Assembly (NCBI RefSeq): GCF_000384115.1
Contig: NZ_KB913029.1
Span: forward strand, 778,907 to 842,906
Length of the DNA stretch: 64,000 nucleotides
Direction: 5' to 3'
Source: Sporichthya polymorpha DSM 43042
Lineage (GTDB): Bacteria > Actinomycetota > Actinomycetes > Sporichthyales > Sporichthyaceae
Shown: positions 48,058-56,086 of the stretch, piece by piece
Layout of the letters: every line of letters begins with the position of its first letter
Position numbering within the stretch: position 1 is the stretch's first letter
The notes under the pieces: generated by a model
What the model saw: the letters and a program-made list of their open reading frames with translations, nothing else
The model's database searches: none
What the model was told of the DNA's origin: nothing
Program-made: the position numbers and the translations under genes

Positions 48058-49594
48058 CCTCGCCGCTCGCCACGCCGTCGTCCGTCGTCACGGTCTCCCG
48101 GCCCGGGTAGCGCGCGAGGAAGTACACCGTCGCGAGGGCGGAGAACGCGGCGACGGTGCCCATCGCGGCGAGCCAGCCGGTGTCGACGCCGTCGAGGACG
48201 GCCGTCAGATAGGTCGGCGCTTCCGTCCCGGCCTGGCCGGCGGCGGCGAACCCGGCCGCCGGGGAGTCCTGCGCCAGCGCGGCGAGCGGGTCGGCCGCGG
48301 GGTCGAGCGCGGAGGAGATCTCGTGCCGGTAGCCGATGTTGAACGCGGTCCCGGTGAACGCGACGCCGAAGACCGCGCCGAGCTCGCGGGTCAGGTTGTT
48401 CACCGCCGAGGCGACGCCCTGCTTCGCCGCGGGCAGGCGGCAGGTGATCTCCTCGGTGACCGGGCCGCCGCCGAGCCCGATCGCCCCGAGCACGGCCAGA
48501 CCGATCGCGAGACCCCAGTAGCCGTGCCACACGGCGAGCACGCCCGACAGGCTCGCGCCGATCGCGCCCGCCAGCAGCGAGGCCGCCACCACTGCACGCG
48601 TGCCGTACCGCGCCGCGAGCCGCGGGCCCAGGACCGCCAGCGGAATCATCGTCGCGCCGAACGGGAGCAGGCCCAGCGCCGCGCGCAGCGCGGAGAACTC
48701 CAGCGCGAACGCGAGGTACTGGAACGACAGGAACGCCATCGCGTAGATGCCGAAGAACACGGCCCAGATCGCGACCGCGGCGGGCGCGACGCCCTCCTCG
48801 CGGAACAGCCGCAGGTCGAGCAGCGGGCGGGAGCGACTCAGCTCCCACCGCACGAACGCCGCCAGCGCGACGGCCGCGAGGGCGAGCCGGCCGAGCGTCC
48901 CCGGATCGGTCCAGCCGTGGGACGGCCCCTCAGTGACGCCGAGCACCAGCGCCGCGATGCCCACCACCGACAGGACGACGCCCACCGGGTCCAGCGGTTG
49001 CCGGACGGGGTCGCGCGTCTCCGGCACCGCGACCACCGCGAGCAGCGCGAACACCACCGCGAGCACGCCGAGCACCACGTAGCCCGCGCGCCAGGTGTCG
49101 GTGACGGTGATCAGCACCCCGCCGATCAGCGTCCCGACCATGCCGCCCATCGGGACGGCCGCGGCCCAGATCCCGACCGCGGTGCTGCGCCGGGCCGGAG
49201 CCACGGCGACCGTGATCGTCGCGAGCGTCGCGGGGAACGCGACCCCCGCCCCGAGCGCGGAGAAGAACAGCGCGGAGATCATCGCGCCGGGCGAGTCCGC
49301 CCGGGCGACGAGGAACATCCCCGCCGCGAGCACCGCCGTGCCGGCCACCAGCGCCTTCTTGCGGCCGAGGCGGTCGCCGAGGACGCCCGCGGGGAGCAGG
49401 ATCGCCGCGACCACGAGCGGGTACACGTCCCCGATCCACTGCAGGTCGGCCTGGTCGGCCCGCAGCGCCGCCGCGATCTGCGGGGCGCCGGAGAAGGTGA
49501 CCCCAAGGGTGAGGAACACGCTGGTCGCGGCGCCGCAGGTGGCGATCAGCATTCCGATCAGGCGCACCCGGCCCTCGACGTACTGCTGCGACAC
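48017..49594 (-). CDS. MFS transporter, DHA2 (14-helix) drug-efflux type
   Basis: 525 residues with about 14 hydrophobic segments. The order QWIGDVYPLVVAAILLPAGVLGDRLGRKKAL (cited as WIGDVYPLVVAAILLPAG and GDRLGRKKAL) is the DHA2 helix 2 and motif A region, and GIWAAAVPMGGMVGTLIGGVL is the antiporter motif C. An LNNLTREL-like (VNNLTRELGAVFGVAFTG) segment in helix 11 is also typical. It probably exports drugs or metabolites by proton antiport. Its 3' end overlaps the DUF4404 gene. Confidence 0.9.
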   Translation of the reverse strand: MSQQYVEGRVRLIGMLIATCGAATSVFLTLGVTFSGAPQIAAALRADQADLQWIGDVYPLVVAAILLPAGVLGDRLGRKKALVAGTAVLAAGMFLVARADSPGAMISALFFSALGAGVAFPATLATITVAVAPARRSTAVGIWAAAVPMGGMVGTLIGGVLITVTDTWRAGYVVLGVLAVVFALLAVVAVPETRDPVRQPLDPVGVVLSVVGIAALVLGVTEGPSHGWTDPGTLGRLALAAVALAAFVRWELSRSRPLLDLRLFREEGVAPAAVAIWAVFFGIYAMAFLSFQYLAFALEFSALRAALGLLPFGATMIPLAVLGPRLAARYGTRAVVAASLLAGAIGASLSGVLAVWHGYWGLAIGLAVLGAIGLGGGPVTEEITCRLPAAKQGVASAVNNLTRELGAVFGVAFTGTAFNIGYRHEISSALDPAADPLAALAQDSPAAGFAAAGQAGTEAPTYLTAVLDGVDTGWLAAMGTVAAFSALATVYFLARYPGRETVTTDDGVASGEVRDPRPTATAASG

Positions 49595-49727
49595 GGGCCG
49601 GCCTCTCCGTCGCAGTAACCAAACGCGGTCAGGTTATCGCGGCCGCGATCCGCGGGATACCCGGACGTGAGAGACCGGACTAAGGTCGGAATCACCCTTC
49701 TGACGAGGGGATCGGAGGACCGGCGAG

Positions 49728-50249
49728 ATGGCCAAGGACGACGCGACGCTGGTCGCGGAGACGGTCGCCGCCGTGCAGGACGCGGCGAGCCTGGACGACG
49801 CGCTCCACGGGGTGGTCCGGCTCCTCCGGCCCCGGTTCGACCTCTGGCACGCGAGTTTCTGCGCGCAGCCGTCCGAGGAGCCCTCGATCCGGATCCTGGC
49901 GTCCTGGTCGCTCGCGGAGAGCGTCTTCGACCCCGGGACCGAGATCAACGCGACGATCTCGGAGATCATCCTGCGCGTCCTCGATGAGCTGCGCGAGGGC
50001 AACCCGACCGCGTTCCTCGTCGGCGAGGACCGGGAGTCCATCGTCGACCACCTGCTGGAGAAGCAGGGCGTGTCCTCGGTCGTGACCGTCCCGATCCACT
50101 ACGACGGGCAGTTGCTGCTGTTCCTCGCGCTCGGCGCCAGCACCGGCGAGGCGTTCCACACCGCCGGCCGCCGGTTCTTCACCGAGCTCTCGCTCGGTAT
50201 CGGCGAGACCGTCGTGCGCCTCGTCAGCCCGTCTGCTCCCGGCCGTTGA
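49728..50249 (+). CDS. Stand-alone GAF-domain protein
   Basis: 173 residues forming a single GAF-like sensor domain. DDALHGVVRLLRPRFDLWHASFCAQ is the first helix and strand, SIRILASWSLAESVFDPGTEI is the central sheet, and SSVVTVPIHYDGQLLLFLALGAS is the final strands (V-T-V-P-I is typical). No kinase, cyclase or DNA-binding part follows, so it is likely a single-domain sensor acting with a partner. ATG 49728 is preceded by GGCGAG. Its end overlaps the convergent protease gene by 26 bases. Confidence 0.75.
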   Translation: MAKDDATLVAETVAAVQDAASLDDALHGVVRLLRPRFDLWHASFCAQPSEEPSIRILASWSLAESVFDPGTEINATISEIILRVLDELREGNPTAFLVGEDRESIVDHLLEKQGVSSVVTVPIHYDGQLLLFLALGASTGEAFHTAGRRFFTELSLGIGETVVRLVSPSAPGR

Positions 50250-52092
50250 CGGTGAACGTGTAGGGCGCGTTCTCGTCGGACTCGGTCTCGGTGTCGACCG
50301 GGTCGTCGTGGCTGATCACCGCGACGAGCAGCGGGTAGGCCTTGAACGCGGCGAGGTCCTTGGCGCTGAACGAGGCGTCGAAACCGTCGACCGAGCGGAC
50401 GAGGACGCGGTGCTTCTTGGCGTCGATGCCGACGAGGCTGACGTGCCAGTTCGCGACGGTGCCGGCGCCCTCCTCCGGCGGACCGAAGAGGATCTCGTCG
50501 AGCAGCGCGACCGGGTCGCCCTCGCTCGACGACGTCTCCTGCGCACCCGGGAGCATCTTCGCGCCGGTGAAGCCGAACGAGCTCGGCAGCGCGTCCTTGC
50601 CCTTGCGCAGCACGAGGTAGTCCGCGCCGTTCGGCGCCGCGCCCGGCTTCGCGTACGACGCCGGGTTGTCGAGGTTCACGGTGGCGTTCAGGCTCTTGCT
50701 GGTCACGCGCTCCTTGGCGATGCCGCGGACCTGCGCGTCCTTGCGGTCGACGAACCGGTCGACGAGGTTCATCAACTGGTAGTCGTGCACGACGTCCATG
50801 ACCTTCGTCCCCGACGCGACCTGATCGAGCTGCCGCTGCACGCTGACGAGCCCCTGCGCCTCGGAGTCCCGGTGCAGCCCGGCCAGGATGTCCACGCCGT
50901 ACCGGTCGTAGAGGAAGAGCATGAACGACCAGCCGTTGCCGTAGTCGGCGAGGATCTCCGAGCCCTCGCCCTCGTCACCCCACTTGGTCAGCGAGTTCTG
51001 CGGACCACCGCACGCCTGCGGATTCGGGTTGCCGCGGGCCTTCACGATCGACCAGCCCTGGAAGCAGTGCAGCGCGCCCTGCGACCCGGCCTGATCCACC
51101 GTCAGAGTCGCGTCGGCATAACCGACAAGCGTCTCGGTGAACTCGGACAGGCCCTCGTTGACCCAGGTGTGCTCGAGCGCGTCCTGGTAGTAGTGCAGCA
51201 GGTGCTGCCACTCGTGCGCGAACGTGCCCTCGTAGGACCGCGGCCGCGCGGGACGCGACTTGCACAGGTCGTCGTCCGGCTCGTCCTTCGGGTTCACGCC
51301 CGTGCGGTGCAGCCAGTCGAAGGCGTCGATCGTCATGATGTTGCGGTCGGTGAGCTCGTTCAGCAGCGGCATGAAGAACCCGGCGATGTAGGACCGGTTC
51401 TCCGGGAACTCGTAGAAGTTCGGGTCCCGCACGTTGTCGACGAGCGTCACGGTGTTGTCGCCGTCGCCGGCGAAGTTCACGCCGGCCGCGGACAGGCCCG
51501 GGACCGTGTTGATCCCCGCCCGGTCCCGCGGCGTGGAGAAGGCCGCCGTCTCCTTCGGGTAGATGTTGTTGTCGAACTCCGAGACCAGGCCCTTGAGCTG
51601 CGCGTCGGTGATCTCGACCGAGCCCGGGACGTCGTTCCGGCAGTCGCCCTCGGGGAAGCGGATGCCCTGGGAGACGTTGTCCTGCCCCGAGGCCACCCAC
51701 ACCTCGACGTGGTTGCCGACGGCCCGCAGCGTGTACTGCTTGAGGTACACCCCGATCGGCCCGCCCTTGGCGGCGTCGAGCGCCGGCCACAGCAGCGTGG
51801 TCCCGACCGGCGGGGTCTTCTCCCCCGGGATCGAGGGTCGCGCCGCGCGCAGCTTCGCAAGCGTGTCCAGGTCGATCGTCGTCGTCCCGAGCATCTCCTG
51901 GAGCTGGGGCGAGAGCACGAGGCTCGTCACCTCGGGCAGGTGCAGGGTGTCCGGGGCGCTACCGGCGCGCGTCGCGGACTCAGCGGGCGAGTCCGCGGCG
52001 CGCGCGGTGGTCGATACCCCCGTCGTGACGGCAGCCAGGAGGCCGAGCACCCCGGCCGCCGCGACGACCGCTCTCGGCGTCTTCACCCTCAT
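50224..52092 (-). CDS. Secreted zinc metalloprotease (gluzincin)
   Basis: 622 residues with a signal peptide (RAVVAAAGVLGLLAAVTTGVSTTARA). The zinc site is FAHEWQHLLHYY (HExxH near residue 293), followed about 18 residues later by WVNEGLSEFTE, the N-E-G-x-x-E block that supplies the third ligand, as in M1/M6/M30-like gluzincins. YGNGWSFMLFLYDRYG downstream is also a typical helix. A large N-terminal region with a GDCRND cysteine and a C-terminal beta region follow. It is probably an extracellular protease. Beside it lies a secreted TIMP/NTR-like gene on the same strand. Confidence 0.8.
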   Translation of the reverse strand: MRVKTPRAVVAAAGVLGLLAAVTTGVSTTARAADSPAESATRAGSAPDTLHLPEVTSLVLSPQLQEMLGTTTIDLDTLAKLRAARPSIPGEKTPPVGTTLLWPALDAAKGGPIGVYLKQYTLRAVGNHVEVWVASGQDNVSQGIRFPEGDCRNDVPGSVEITDAQLKGLVSEFDNNIYPKETAAFSTPRDRAGINTVPGLSAAGVNFAGDGDNTVTLVDNVRDPNFYEFPENRSYIAGFFMPLLNELTDRNIMTIDAFDWLHRTGVNPKDEPDDDLCKSRPARPRSYEGTFAHEWQHLLHYYQDALEHTWVNEGLSEFTETLVGYADATLTVDQAGSQGALHCFQGWSIVKARGNPNPQACGGPQNSLTKWGDEGEGSEILADYGNGWSFMLFLYDRYGVDILAGLHRDSEAQGLVSVQRQLDQVASGTKVMDVVHDYQLMNLVDRFVDRKDAQVRGIAKERVTSKSLNATVNLDNPASYAKPGAAPNGADYLVLRKGKDALPSSFGFTGAKMLPGAQETSSSEGDPVALLDEILFGPPEEGAGTVANWHVSLVGIDAKKHRVLVRSVDGFDASFSAKDLAAFKAYPLLVAVISHDDPVDTETESDENAPYTFTVNGREQTG

Positions 52093-52193
52093 GCACCGCT
52101 CCTACCCAGGCGACCGCCCGAGATGGACGGATTTGCGCGGAGCGTAGGTGCGATTCCTATGAGCTCTCTATGAGCCCGCTGGGCGCGGGGCCC

Positions 52194-52877
52194 TCAGCGG
52201 CGTGGTGCGTCGTCCGAGCCGAGCCCGAGGGCGTCCAGCAGGCCGCTCAGCAGGTCGCCGAGCGTCTCCCCGAGCAGCCGGTTCAGCGTCAGCCCCTCCC
52301 GCGACCCGGGGTCGACGGAGTCGTCGGAGCCCGCTTCCTTCGGCGGTGCGGGCGTCGGTTCCGGGGCGGGCGCCGGGGCCGGCTGTTCCGCCGGCAGCGC
52401 GCGGGTGCCGCCGCAGGGGTGGGCGATCAGGTCGTCGGGGTTGAGCGAGTACTTCTTCTGCTCGACGCGGGACGGCCGCTCGGCGAACACCAGGTAGGGG
52501 CCGGGGCCGGCGAGGCCGAGGTCGCAGGGGCGGTCGGGGAGTTCGACGACGTACTGCGGGTCCTGTACCGAGCCCTTGTGGACCGTCCCCGGCGCGAACT
52601 GGTGGACGAGGCCGGACTCGACGACGTTGCCGTTCGCGTCCGTGCTCGCCGAGCTCGTCGAGCCCTCCAGCGTTCCCTCGAACACGACGTCGGCGCGCTG
52701 TCGCTGGTCCCCGTCGGACCGCTGCTCGCCGCAGCTGCACGCGGCAGTCCCGGCCGAACCGCTCGCGGTGCTCGCCGCCGCCGGGACGGTGGCCGTCCCG
52801 GCAACCAGGCCCGCCACCAGCACGGACGTCAACAGCCCGCCGCTCCCGACCCGCCGGATCGCTCCCCCGTTTCGCAT
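52194..52877 (-). CDS. Secreted protein with TIMP/NTR-like Cys domain
   Basis: 227 residues. The signal peptide ends around VPAAAST. The mature N-terminus starts with AACSCGEQ (C47, C49), followed by ADVVFEGTLEG, VHKGS, a CDLGLAG and GPYLVFAE, then HPCGGTR. This pattern, a Cys-x-Cys near the N-terminus, a DxVFxGxV strand, a WKG/HKG turn and a YLVFA strand, is that of bacterial TIMP/netrin-like OB-fold domains. A Pro/Ala/Glu linker and an amphipathic Leu-rich C-terminal helix (NRLLGETLGDLLSGLLDALGL) follow. Eukaryotic TIMPs inhibit metalloproteases. The neighbouring gene is a secreted metalloprotease, so a regulator/inhibitor pair is possible (inference). Confidence 0.6.
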   Translation of the reverse strand: MRNGGAIRRVGSGGLLTSVLVAGLVAGTATVPAAASTASGSAGTAACSCGEQRSDGDQRQRADVVFEGTLEGSTSSASTDANGNVVESGLVHQFAPGTVHKGSVQDPQYVVELPDRPCDLGLAGPGPYLVFAERPSRVEQKKYSLNPDDLIAHPCGGTRALPAEQPAPAPAPEPTPAPPKEAGSDDSVDPGSREGLTLNRLLGETLGDLLSGLLDALGLGSDDAPRR

Positions 52878-52968
52878 GGTTCCAGCGTGACCCAGCCGCC
52901 CGGAGCGACCCGCGCGCCACGCCGGACATAGCGGACATCCCGCCCTCTGACAGCAAACCGGGTTGCGA

Positions 52969-52989
52969 TGACATCATCGTGATGTCATG
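52969..52989. promoter_or_regulatory. Perfect palindromic operator before the RHH gene
   Basis: ATGACATCA, TCG, TGATGTCAT: nine-base arms, eight bases before the ATG at 52998. It is the likely autoregulatory site of the ribbon-helix-helix protein encoded directly downstream. Confidence 0.75.
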
Positions 52990-52997
52990 CTGGCGCC

Positions 52998-53480
52998 ATG
53001 CAGCTGCCACCCTTCACCGACGGCGTGCGGGCCCAGCTCCTCGCCGCGGCCGCGCTCGGGGACGAACGCACCCAGCAGACGGCCCAGGCCCTGGCCACCG
53101 CGGCCGACCCGGCCGTGCGGCTCGCGGTCCTGGAGGCGGTCTCCGCCGCCGCGGACGAGATCACCGCCGCTCTGCTCGACGTCCCCGGCGCGCCGGGGGT
53201 GTCGGTGCGGCTCGAAGCGGACGAGGTCCGCATCGACGTCCGGACCGGGCCCCCGGCGGAGCCGGCCCCGCCCGCGCCGGACGAGGGCGAGAACGACGCC
53301 CGGATCTCGCTGCGGCTCCCGGAGTCACTGAAGGACCGGATCGACACCGCCGCCCGCGCCGCCGGGGTCTCGGTGAACACCTGGCTGCTCCGCGCGGCCA
53401 CCTCCGCGCTCGGCCCCGGCCGCACCGCCCACACCACCAGCAGCGGACCCGGCCGGATCTCCGGCTGGATCAACGGCTGA
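52998..53480 (+). CDS. HicB-like ribbon-helix-helix regulator
   Basis: 160 residues. The N-terminal helical part (RAQLLAAAALGDERTQQTAQALATAAD, and ALLDVPGAPGVSVRLEADEVRIDV) leads to an acidic Pro-rich linker. The C-terminal RHH DNA-binding domain (residues ~100-140) is ARISLRLPESLKDRIDTAARAAGVSVNTWL (cited as ARISLRLPESLKDRIDTAA and GVSVNTWLLRAATSAL), the Arc/HicB fold. It is followed after 47 bases by a DUF4097 gene, a pairing seen elsewhere in actinobacteria. No HicA toxin is present, so it is better viewed as a transcriptional regulator of the DUF4097 protein. Confidence 0.85.
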   Translation: MQLPPFTDGVRAQLLAAAALGDERTQQTAQALATAADPAVRLAVLEAVSAAADEITAALLDVPGAPGVSVRLEADEVRIDVRTGPPAEPAPPAPDEGENDARISLRLPESLKDRIDTAARAAGVSVNTWLLRAATSALGPGRTAHTTSSGPGRISGWING

Positions 53481-53527
53481 CCCGCCCACACAAGCTCACG
53501 CACGCACCCGCCCTGGAGGCGATCCGC

Positions 53528-54157
53528 ATGACCCCGCAGACCTACGCGTGGCCCGTCGACGGCCCGCTCCACCTGTCCGTCCGCCTCGGCCACGGCAGCC
53601 TCACGATCGACGCCCGCGAGGACGTGACCGAAGCCGTCGTCACCCTCACGCCGGTCGACGCCGACGGGCTCGACCGGTTCACGGTCGACCTGCGCGGCCG
53701 GACGCTCGTCGTCCACGCCCCGCGGAACTCCGGCTGGCGCCGCGGCCGGGGCGCGGTGGACGTGACGATCGTCGTTCCGGCCGGGACCACCGCCAAGCTG
53801 GCCACGGCCACCGCGGACATCTCGGTGACCGGCCGCCTCGCCGACGCCGACGTCGCGGCCGGCACCGCGGTCGTCGACGTCGCCACCGTGACGGGGAACC
53901 TGCGCGCCCGCGTCGGGGCGGGGTCCACGAGCGTCGGGACCGCGCACGGCGACGTCGACCTGGCCGCGGGCTCGGGCACGCTGACCGTCGGCATTCCTGA
54001 GGGTGTGTCAGTTCGGCTCGACGTCCGGACCGGGTCCGGCGTCCTGCGCTCGGACCTGCCCGTCGAGGACGGCCCGAAGGCGGGCTCGCGCGCCGTTTCG
54101 TTGCGCGCCCGCATCGGCCGCGGCGACGTGCACCTGGTCCGGGCGCCCGCCGCCTGA
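53528..54157 (+). CDS. DUF4097 beta-helix-like protein
   Basis: 209 residues, GGAGG eight bases before the ATG. Short repeating beta strands characterise DUF4097/DUF4098 putative adhesin-like folds: LSVRLGHGSLTIDAREDVTEAVVTLT, ISVTGRLADADVAAGTAVVDVATVTGNLRARVGAG, TAHGDVDLAAGSGTLTVGIPEG and the final GRGDVHLVRAPAA. No signal peptide or membrane segment is seen, so it is cytoplasmic here, not an adhesin. It is paired with the upstream RHH regulator, presumably in one operon. Biochemical role unknown. Confidence 0.82.
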   Translation: MTPQTYAWPVDGPLHLSVRLGHGSLTIDAREDVTEAVVTLTPVDADGLDRFTVDLRGRTLVVHAPRNSGWRRGRGAVDVTIVVPAGTTAKLATATADISVTGRLADADVAAGTAVVDVATVTGNLRARVGAGSTSVGTAHGDVDLAAGSGTLTVGIPEGVSVRLDVRTGSGVLRSDLPVEDGPKAGSRAVSLRARIGRGDVHLVRAPAA

Positions 54158-54184
54158 GCGTCGAGCGAACCCCGGACCGGGCGG

Positions 54185-54625
54185 CTAGCTCTCGAGCGCG
54201 GCGTCGAGAGAGATCTCGACGCCGGTGAGGGCCTTGCTCACCGGGCACGCCGCCTTGGCCTCGTTGGCGACCTTTTCGAAGCCGTCGGCGTCGAGCCCGT
54301 CGACCTCACCGCGGACCGTGAGCCGGATGCCGGTGAGACGGAAGCCGCCGGCGGGGTCGGGGCCGAGGTCGACATCGGCCTGGACGTCGAGCGCCTGCGG
54401 GGTGCCGCCGGCCCGGCCGATCAGCGCGGAGAGCTGCATCGCGTAGCAGGCGGAGTGCGCCGCCGCGATCAGCTCCTCGGGGCTGGTCGTGCCGTCCGCG
54501 TCGTCCGCGGCGCGCTTGGGGAACGAGACGTCGTAGGTCCCGACCTTCGAGCTGGTCAGCTCGACCTTGCCACTGCCCTGCTCGAGGGTCCCGGTCCAGG
54601 CGGTGCGTGCGGTGCGCGTGGGCAT
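54185..54625 (-). CDS. OsmC-family peroxiredoxin
   Basis: 146 residues. The OsmC signature is visible: TAWTGTLEQGSGKVEL, TSPEELIAAAHSACYAMQLS (with the peroxidatic Cys in H-S-A-C) and KAACPVSKALTGVEISLDAAL (with the second catalytic Cys). It reduces organic hydroperoxides by a thiol mechanism. ATG 54625 has GGAGA five bases before it. A long inverted repeat (54659-54706) lies between this start and the upstream AIM24 gene. Confidence 0.92.
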   Translation of the reverse strand: MPTRTARTAWTGTLEQGSGKVELTSSKVGTYDVSFPKRAADDADGTTSPEELIAAAHSACYAMQLSALIGRAGGTPQALDVQADVDLGPDPAGGFRLTGIRLTVRGEVDGLDADGFEKVANEAKAACPVSKALTGVEISLDAALES

Positions 54626-54658
54626 CTCGTCTCCCGTGGTGTGGGTGCCGAACCATTC

Positions 54659-54706
54659 TTGCGTCCGACGATGTGGCTGCAATAGCGACCACATGTTCGG
54701 ACGCAA
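54659..54706. repeat. Inverted repeat between AIM24 and osmC genes
   Basis: TTGCGTCCGACGATGTGG, 12 bases, then a partner matching at 16 of 18 positions. It starts five bases after the AIM24 stop and ends 34 bases before the OsmC start, so it could be a terminator or an osmC operator. Confidence 0.5.
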
Positions 54707-54711
54707 CGAGC

Positions 54712-55380
54712 TCAGTGGTTGTGGGGGACGACGAACGGGCCCTCGGAGGACTGGACGACGACGAAGCCCTGCCCCTCGAACGCGAGCTGGAAGGCCTCGC
54801 CGGAGCCGCGGCCGATCAGGGCCGAGGCGCCGGCGGTGCGGACGAGTCGGGTCGAGAGCGAGGACGACCAGGCGACCGCGGACTGCAGGTCGGCGAACGT
54901 GGGCGCCTGCGACGCGTCGAGCACGACCGGTGTCCCGAACGAGGAGAGCGCGATGCGCCCGACGCCGGTGAAGACCATGTTGAACACGCCGCCCGCGAGC
55001 ATCGACGCGCCCTCGACGCGGCGGATGTCCCACGTCAGGTTCGGGTCGAACGCGAGGACGTTGGCGCCGTTGACGGTGAGGGAGTCGCCCTCGAGGTCGA
55101 CGAGATAGAGGTCGTAGGCGTTCTGGGCGAGGAACAGGTCGCCCTGGCCGCGGCAGCGCATCAGCGGGACGCCCTCGCCGGTGGCGACCTTCTTGATCAG
55201 CTTCTTCATGCCGCCGGCGCCCTCGTAGGCGAACTCGATCGCGCCCTGGTACGCGACCATCGCGCCCTGGCGGGCGAGCAGCTCGCCGTTGAGCTTCACC
55301 TTGAGCAGCTTCGGGTTCTGCAGCGACATGTAGTCGCTGGTCTCGAGCTCGACGTTGGCGCTGAACAGATGACTCCGCAT
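54712..55380 (-). CDS. AIM24-family protein
   Basis: 222 residues, ATG 55380 with AAGGGTGA six bases upstream. A double beta-helix (TRAP-like) fold is indicated by QNPKLLKVKLNGELLARQGAMVAYQGAI, VPLMRCRGQGDLFLAQNAYDLYLVDLEGDSLTVNGANVLAFDPNL and a GEAFQLAFEGQGFVVVQSSEGP ending. The family is named after yeast mitochondrial AIM24. Bacterial members are of unknown function and are often described as membrane- or stress-related. Nothing in the context narrows it. Confidence 0.88.
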   Translation of the reverse strand: MRSHLFSANVELETSDYMSLQNPKLLKVKLNGELLARQGAMVAYQGAIEFAYEGAGGMKKLIKKVATGEGVPLMRCRGQGDLFLAQNAYDLYLVDLEGDSLTVNGANVLAFDPNLTWDIRRVEGASMLAGGVFNMVFTGVGRIALSSFGTPVVLDASQAPTFADLQSAVAWSSSLSTRLVRTAGASALIGRGSGEAFQLAFEGQGFVVVQSSEGPFVVPHNH

Positions 55381-55405
55381 GGGCGTCACCCTTGCACACC
55401 GACCG

Positions 55406-56086
55406 TCAGTCCTCCGCGGGGGCGCGGCGGATCGAGGCGCCCAGGACGGCGGCCTGGGTCCGGCTGTCGAGGCCGAGTTTGGCGAGCAGATGGGAGACGT
55501 GGTTCTTCACGGTCTTCTCGGCGAGGAAGAGCTCCGCCGCGATCTGTCGGTTGGTCTTGCCGTCGGTGATGAGGCCGAGGATCTCGCGCTCGCGCGGGGA
55601 GAGCAGGCGCAGGTTCGCGCGGGTCGCGTCGTCGCCGCGCAGCAGCGCGAGCAGGCGCTCGGTCGCCATCGGGTCCAGCAGCGAGTCCCCCGCCCCGACG
55701 CGGCGCACCGCCTCGACGAGCTCGCGCCCGCGTAGATCGTTGAGCAGGTAGCCCGCGGCGCCCGCCATCACCGCGGCGAGGATCGCGTCGTCGGCCGGCG
55801 TGCCGGTGAGGATGATGCTGCGCGTCTGCGGCAGGGCGGCCCGCAGCTCGCGGCAGAGGTCGATGCCACTGCGGTCCGGCAGCCGCGCGTCGAGGATCGC
55901 GACGTCCGGCTTGAGGAGGGGCATCCGCACCAGGGCCTCCGCCGCGGTGACGGCCTCGCCGACCAGCCGAAGGTCCGAGGTCGCCTCCAGCACCTTCTCG
56001 ATGCCGCGCCGGATCAACTCGTGAGCGTCGACCACGAACACCGTCAGGGCGGGGCGCACCGCGTCCGCGCTCAGAACCCGCACCAT
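55406..56086 (-). CDS. DosR-like NarL/LuxR response regulator with altered receiver pocket
   Basis: 226 residues. Receiver: phosphoacceptor D66 (VAILDARLPDRSGIDLCREL) and T94 (ILTG) are present. The second acidic residue is replaced (D20-A21 where DosR has DD), and the conserved Lys is Asn (N116 in GYLLNDLRG; DosR has VVKD). Output: LSPREREILGLITDGKTNRQIAAELFLAEKTVKNHVSHLLAKLGLDSRTQAAV is LuxR-type and aligns closely with mycobacterial DosR (cited blocks: FLAEKTVKNHVSHLLAKLG; RTQAAV). VGAGDSLLDP is also shared. The start overlaps the upstream Acg-like gene by 16 bases. No DosS/DosT kinase is nearby. The pocket changes suggest atypical or phosphorylation-independent control (inference). Confidence 0.85.
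   Translation of the reverse strand: MVRVLSADAVRPALTVFVVDAHELIRRGIEKVLEATSDLRLVGEAVTAAEALVRMPLLKPDVAILDARLPDRSGIDLCRELRAALPQTRSIILTGTPADDAILAAVMAGAAGYLLNDLRGRELVEAVRRVGAGDSLLDPMATERLLALLRGDDATRANLRLLSPREREILGLITDGKTNRQIAAELFLAEKTVKNHVSHLLAKLGLDSRTQAAVLGASIRRAPAED

Noticed and set aside
50224-50249. Functional fusion or misannotation where the GAF and protease genes overlap at their 3' ends
   Set aside because: Short convergent overlaps (26 bases here, 41 bases at 48017-48057) are common in such dense genomes, and both proteins look complete.
52998-54157. Classical HicAB toxin-antitoxin system
   Set aside because: Only the HicB-like RHH part is present. The neighbour is DUF4097, not a small HicA-type double-stranded-RNA-binding-like toxin.
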